Shown: positions 42,938-45,308 of the stretch, in pieces | How positions within the stretch are numbered: position 1 is the stretch's first letter | Layout: every line of letters begins with the position of its first letter | Source of the DNA: Candidatus Rifleibacteriota bacterium | Lineage (GTDB): Bacteria; Muiribacteriota; Ozemobacteria; Ozemobacterales; Ozemobacteraceae | Reading direction: 5' to 3' | Length of the DNA stretch: 45,308 nt | Assembly: GCA_905236865.1 (NCBI GenBank) | Contig: CAJOQX010000306.1 | Span: 1-45,308, forward strand | The notes under the pieces: model-generated | What the model saw: only the letters and a program-made list of their open reading frames with translations | Told to the model about the DNA's origin: nothing | Database searches by the model: none | Made by a program: the position numbers and the translations under genes

Positions 42938-45205
42938 ATGGCAGAAAATAATAAAAATAATGAAATAAATAATAAGGCAGTGAATGAAGTAAAACAAAAC
43001 ACTAAATCATCGCCTTCTAAAAATACCAATATAAAAAAAATAACTACTAAAAAACCCTCGAATTTAAAAAACTATTTTATTGATATGCTTTGGATTTTTG
43101 GTAGCTTTTTGACTATTGCAATATCAGCTCTTATCTATTTTAATAAAATTCCTAAAAATATTATTTTTGGACTTCAATCCTATTTTTCTTACTTCTATAT
43201 TTTAGCTTTAATAGGAATTTTTGGAGTTTTAGGCGAACAGTATACAATAACTTTTCTAGGTTTTTTACTACCAACTTCGTTGGCGGCCACAACACTCCTC
43301 ATAATGTATAAACCTTCACAATTTCCAATAAATGTATGGTGGAATCAATATGCTACAATGGTTCTTTTTTCAGCCGCCTTTTTACTTTATCTGTATTTCC
43401 GTTATGAATATTTAAGGAAAAATGGTAGACAAATTACAACCGATTCTACAGGTAAAGTAGTCAAATCTGACGGTGCACTAAAAGCAAGAGTAGATTCTAC
43501 TTTTGCTGCTAATTATATAAACGAAGTAGAAGAAAAGAAAAAACAAAATAACTTAGAATTAGACAAAGCTTTAGGTATTTCAAACGCTGATAATAAAACA
43601 GAAAATGATGCTGTTAATCAATCTAAAGAAGATACTTCTGGAGATAATACAAACGAACAAAATCAAAATGAAACAGATGAAGAACGCATGGATCGTGAAA
43701 TAAGAACCATGCGTGAAGAAATAAACAAAAAGTCAATGAGATTAACTACAACTTTAATGCGTATTAAGAATCTTACAAAAAGTCTTGATCGTGATCAAAT
43801 ATTTGCAAATACTGTAGAAATTATAACAAAAGGTCTTGATGCAAAAAAAGTTCAATTGCTTTTAAACGATGAAAAAGAAGGAAAACTTAGAATTGTAAAA
43901 GCTACAGGAATAAAACCAGCAGATTATAAAAAATTTGAAATTCCTTACGAAGAAAACAGTATGATTACTCACCTATTAAAACAAAAAATAAATGACGTTG
44001 TTGGTGGTGCAGGTGCCTTTGGCGTAAAAGAATGTGAAGTTGACCCCAAGTTAAGAGTGTTAATAGGGAAAGGAGTTTTTAAAACTATTCTCGCCGCCCC
44101 TATTTATGCAGATGGAAAACTATTTGCCATTCTAAATGTCGAAGAAATGACAAATTCAGATTATTCAAGAGATGATCAAAATTTACTTACAACCTGTGCA
44201 GAAGTTGCTGGTTTGGTCATGAAAAACGCAAAACTATATTCTGCAACCATGGAAGATTTGGTTTCCTCGCAAAAACTTAACGAAGAACAACTTAGAAAAA
44301 ATGAAGAACTTCGTGGTAGTTTAAGCAGAATCGTTTCTCCCTCTGTTGCAGAAATGATTATGTCTGACCCATCCGCATTAAAACTGGGTGGGAAAAAATG
44401 TGAAGTTACTATGTTCTTTTCTGACATTCGTGGATTCACAAAAATGTCTGAAAGCATGGATCCAACAGATATCGTTGAACAACTCAATGTATATTTCACT
44501 AAAATGACCGACATTCTTATGGAACTAGACGGAACTCTAGACAAATATGTTGGTGACGAATTAATGGCTCTTTTCGGAGCACCTGTTGCTAGAAATGATG
44601 ACCCTATTAGAGCTGTTCTTTGCGGTGTAAGAATGTTAGAAGCACTTTATCAACTTCAAGAAGTATGGAAAAAAGAAGGAAAACCAGTAATACAAATTGG
44701 TATCGGAGTTAATACTGGTATTGTTACCGCAGGTTATATGGGTTCTGAAAAAGCTCTTTCTTATACTGTTATAGGCGATAATGTTAATCTCGCAGCTCGT
44801 ATTATGGCACAAGCTAAAGGAATGGAAATGTTTATTACTAGAGCAACTTATGAGCGAGTTAAAGATTATTTTGACATAGAACAACGTGAATCCATAATGG
44901 TAAAAGGGAAATCAATGCCAATTGAAATTTTCTGTGTCAAAAAAGTTAAAGATGGGGTTGATATGTCTACTGTTATAGGAAAAGATGTTGCCCACTTAGC
45001 AACCTCATTAGTGGAAGAAAAACCTAAATCTATAAAAATAGAAGAACCCAAACCTTTAACTAATTTACCTCCAAATATGAAAAAAGAAGATATGAAACAA
45101 AATATACAGATAGAAAAAGTTAAAATGATAGCTTGTTCAAACTGCGGACAAGAAAATAACCCACAAGAAAAATTCTGCACAAAATGCGGAATGCCTATTT
45201 TTTAG
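42938..45205 (+). CDS. Class III adenylate cyclase with membrane domain, GAF and zinc ribbon
   Basis: A 755-residue probable adenylate cyclase. After an Asn/Lys-rich head there are about four membrane spans (about 43-155), a linker, a GAF domain (about 277-430: VQLLLNDEKEGKLRIVKATGI) and the class III cyclase domain (about 485-670). Metal aspartates are in FSDIRGFTKMSES and KYVGDELMALFGAP. The Lys before YVGDE supports ATP as substrate. VIGDNVNLAAR carries the transition-state Asn and Arg. The last 30 residues are a four-cysteine zinc ribbon (CSNCGQENNPQEKFCTKCG). All catalytic residues I can check are present. There is no Shine-Dalgarno; translation is probably coupled to the upstream TPR-membrane gene. 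What the GAF domain senses is unknown. Confidence 0.93.
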   Translation: MAENNKNNEINNKAVNEVKQNTKSSPSKNTNIKKITTKKPSNLKNYFIDMLWIFGSFLTIAISALIYFNKIPKNIIFGLQSYFSYFYILALIGIFGVLGEQYTITFLGFLLPTSLAATTLLIMYKPSQFPINVWWNQYATMVLFSAAFLLYLYFRYEYLRKNGRQITTDSTGKVVKSDGALKARVDSTFAANYINEVEEKKKQNNLELDKALGISNADNKTENDAVNQSKEDTSGDNTNEQNQNETDEERMDREIRTMREEINKKSMRLTTTLMRIKNLTKSLDRDQIFANTVEIITKGLDAKKVQLLLNDEKEGKLRIVKATGIKPADYKKFEIPYEENSMITHLLKQKINDVVGGAGAFGVKECEVDPKLRVLIGKGVFKTILAAPIYADGKLFAILNVEEMTNSDYSRDDQNLLTTCAEVAGLVMKNAKLYSATMEDLVSSQKLNEEQLRKNEELRGSLSRIVSPSVAEMIMSDPSALKLGGKKCEVTMFFSDIRGFTKMSESMDPTDIVEQLNVYFTKMTDILMELDGTLDKYVGDELMALFGAPVARNDDPIRAVLCGVRMLEALYQLQEVWKKEGKPVIQIGIGVNTGIVTAGYMGSEKALSYTVIGDNVNLAARIMAQAKGMEMFITRATYERVKDYFDIEQRESIMVKGKSMPIEIFCVKKVKDGVDMSTVIGKDVAHLATSLVEEKPKSIKIEEPKPLTNLPPNMKKEDMKQNIQIEKVKMIACSNCGQENNPQEKFCTKCGMPIF

Positions 45206-45308
45206 TAAATTTTGAAAATAACTTTGATAATTTATACTTCAGAACTATCAACCAATATGGAGTCAGTTCACCTTTATCTATGCGTTCATCATAAAAATAT
45301 GACAAAAA
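45195..45308 (-). CDS. Probable 3' end of a gene cut by the window edge
   Basis: Minus strand: 37 uninterrupted codons enter from the right edge and stop at TAG 45197-45195, reading FLSYFYDERIDKGELTPYWL and ending KLFSKFTKK. The basic, aromatic C-terminus looks like a real protein, and it would converge on the cyclase, overlapping its last codons. The start is outside the window and the family is not recognisable. At this base composition an open frame of this length by chance is unlikely but possible. Confidence 0.4.
   Translation of the reverse strand, partial: FLSYFYDERIDKGELTPYWLIVLKYKLSKLFSKFTKK

Overview
The window is an AT-rich stretch (roughly one third G+C by eye) from a bacterium with a Gram-negative type envelope: a LolA-like protein, an O-antigen ligase-type enzyme, a WecG/TagA-type glycosyltransferase and type IV pilin-like proteins. 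It holds 28 well supported genes, one small membrane ORF and one probable truncated gene at the right edge. I see no rRNA, tRNA, CRISPR, transposase or phage gene. Recurrent TPR proteins, zinc ribbons fused to unrelated domains and oversized pilin-like proteins suggest an uncultured, deep-branching lineage (Riflebacteria- or Elusimicrobia-like). That placement is a low-confidence guess from architecture only.

Layout. (1) 1-355 is non-coding and repeat-rich. (2) 356-7979, minus strand: large TPR protein, small membrane protein, a WecA-like/GT26 fusion glycosyltransferase, glutamate racemase (murI) and a membrane-anchored beta-propeller. A near-consensus promoter lies just after the TPR gene. 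(3) 8287-10502, plus strand: coiled-coil/SH3b protein and a DegT-family sugar aminotransferase, closed by a terminator. (4) 10595-12748: two exported paralogues of unknown function. (5) 12957-19991: a pilus/pseudopilus cluster with a membrane TPR-like protein, a giant PilX/GspK-like protein, a PilV-like and a PilW-like prepilin and PilC/GspF, closed by a strong terminator. (6) 20183-24763: a 1526-residue exported multidomain protein; then a tail-anchored CxxS thioredoxin-like protein. (7) 33032 down to 25253, minus strand: a five-gene operon (ptsI, DUF192, O-antigen ligase-TPR, LolA-like, TM2-TPR) behind a strong extended -10 promoter. (8) 33127-45205, plus strand: surE, birA, a YvyF-like zinc-ribbon protein, a coiled-coil/zinc-ribbon/TPR protein, valS, a small unknown protein, a TPR-membrane-TPR protein and a class III adenylate cyclase with GAF domain and C-terminal zinc ribbon.

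How they fit together. Much of the window serves the envelope: peptidoglycan precursor (murI), surface glycan (aminotransferase, GT26, O-antigen ligase), lipoprotein handling (LolA-like) and surface appendages. Housekeeping genes (valS, surE, birA, murI, ptsI) are interspersed with little-known genes. The least explained parts are the pilin cluster with its oversized components, the degenerate-WecA/GT26 fusion, the zinc ribbon shared by a coiled-coil protein and the cyclase, and three near-identical copies of a 21-bp intergenic element.
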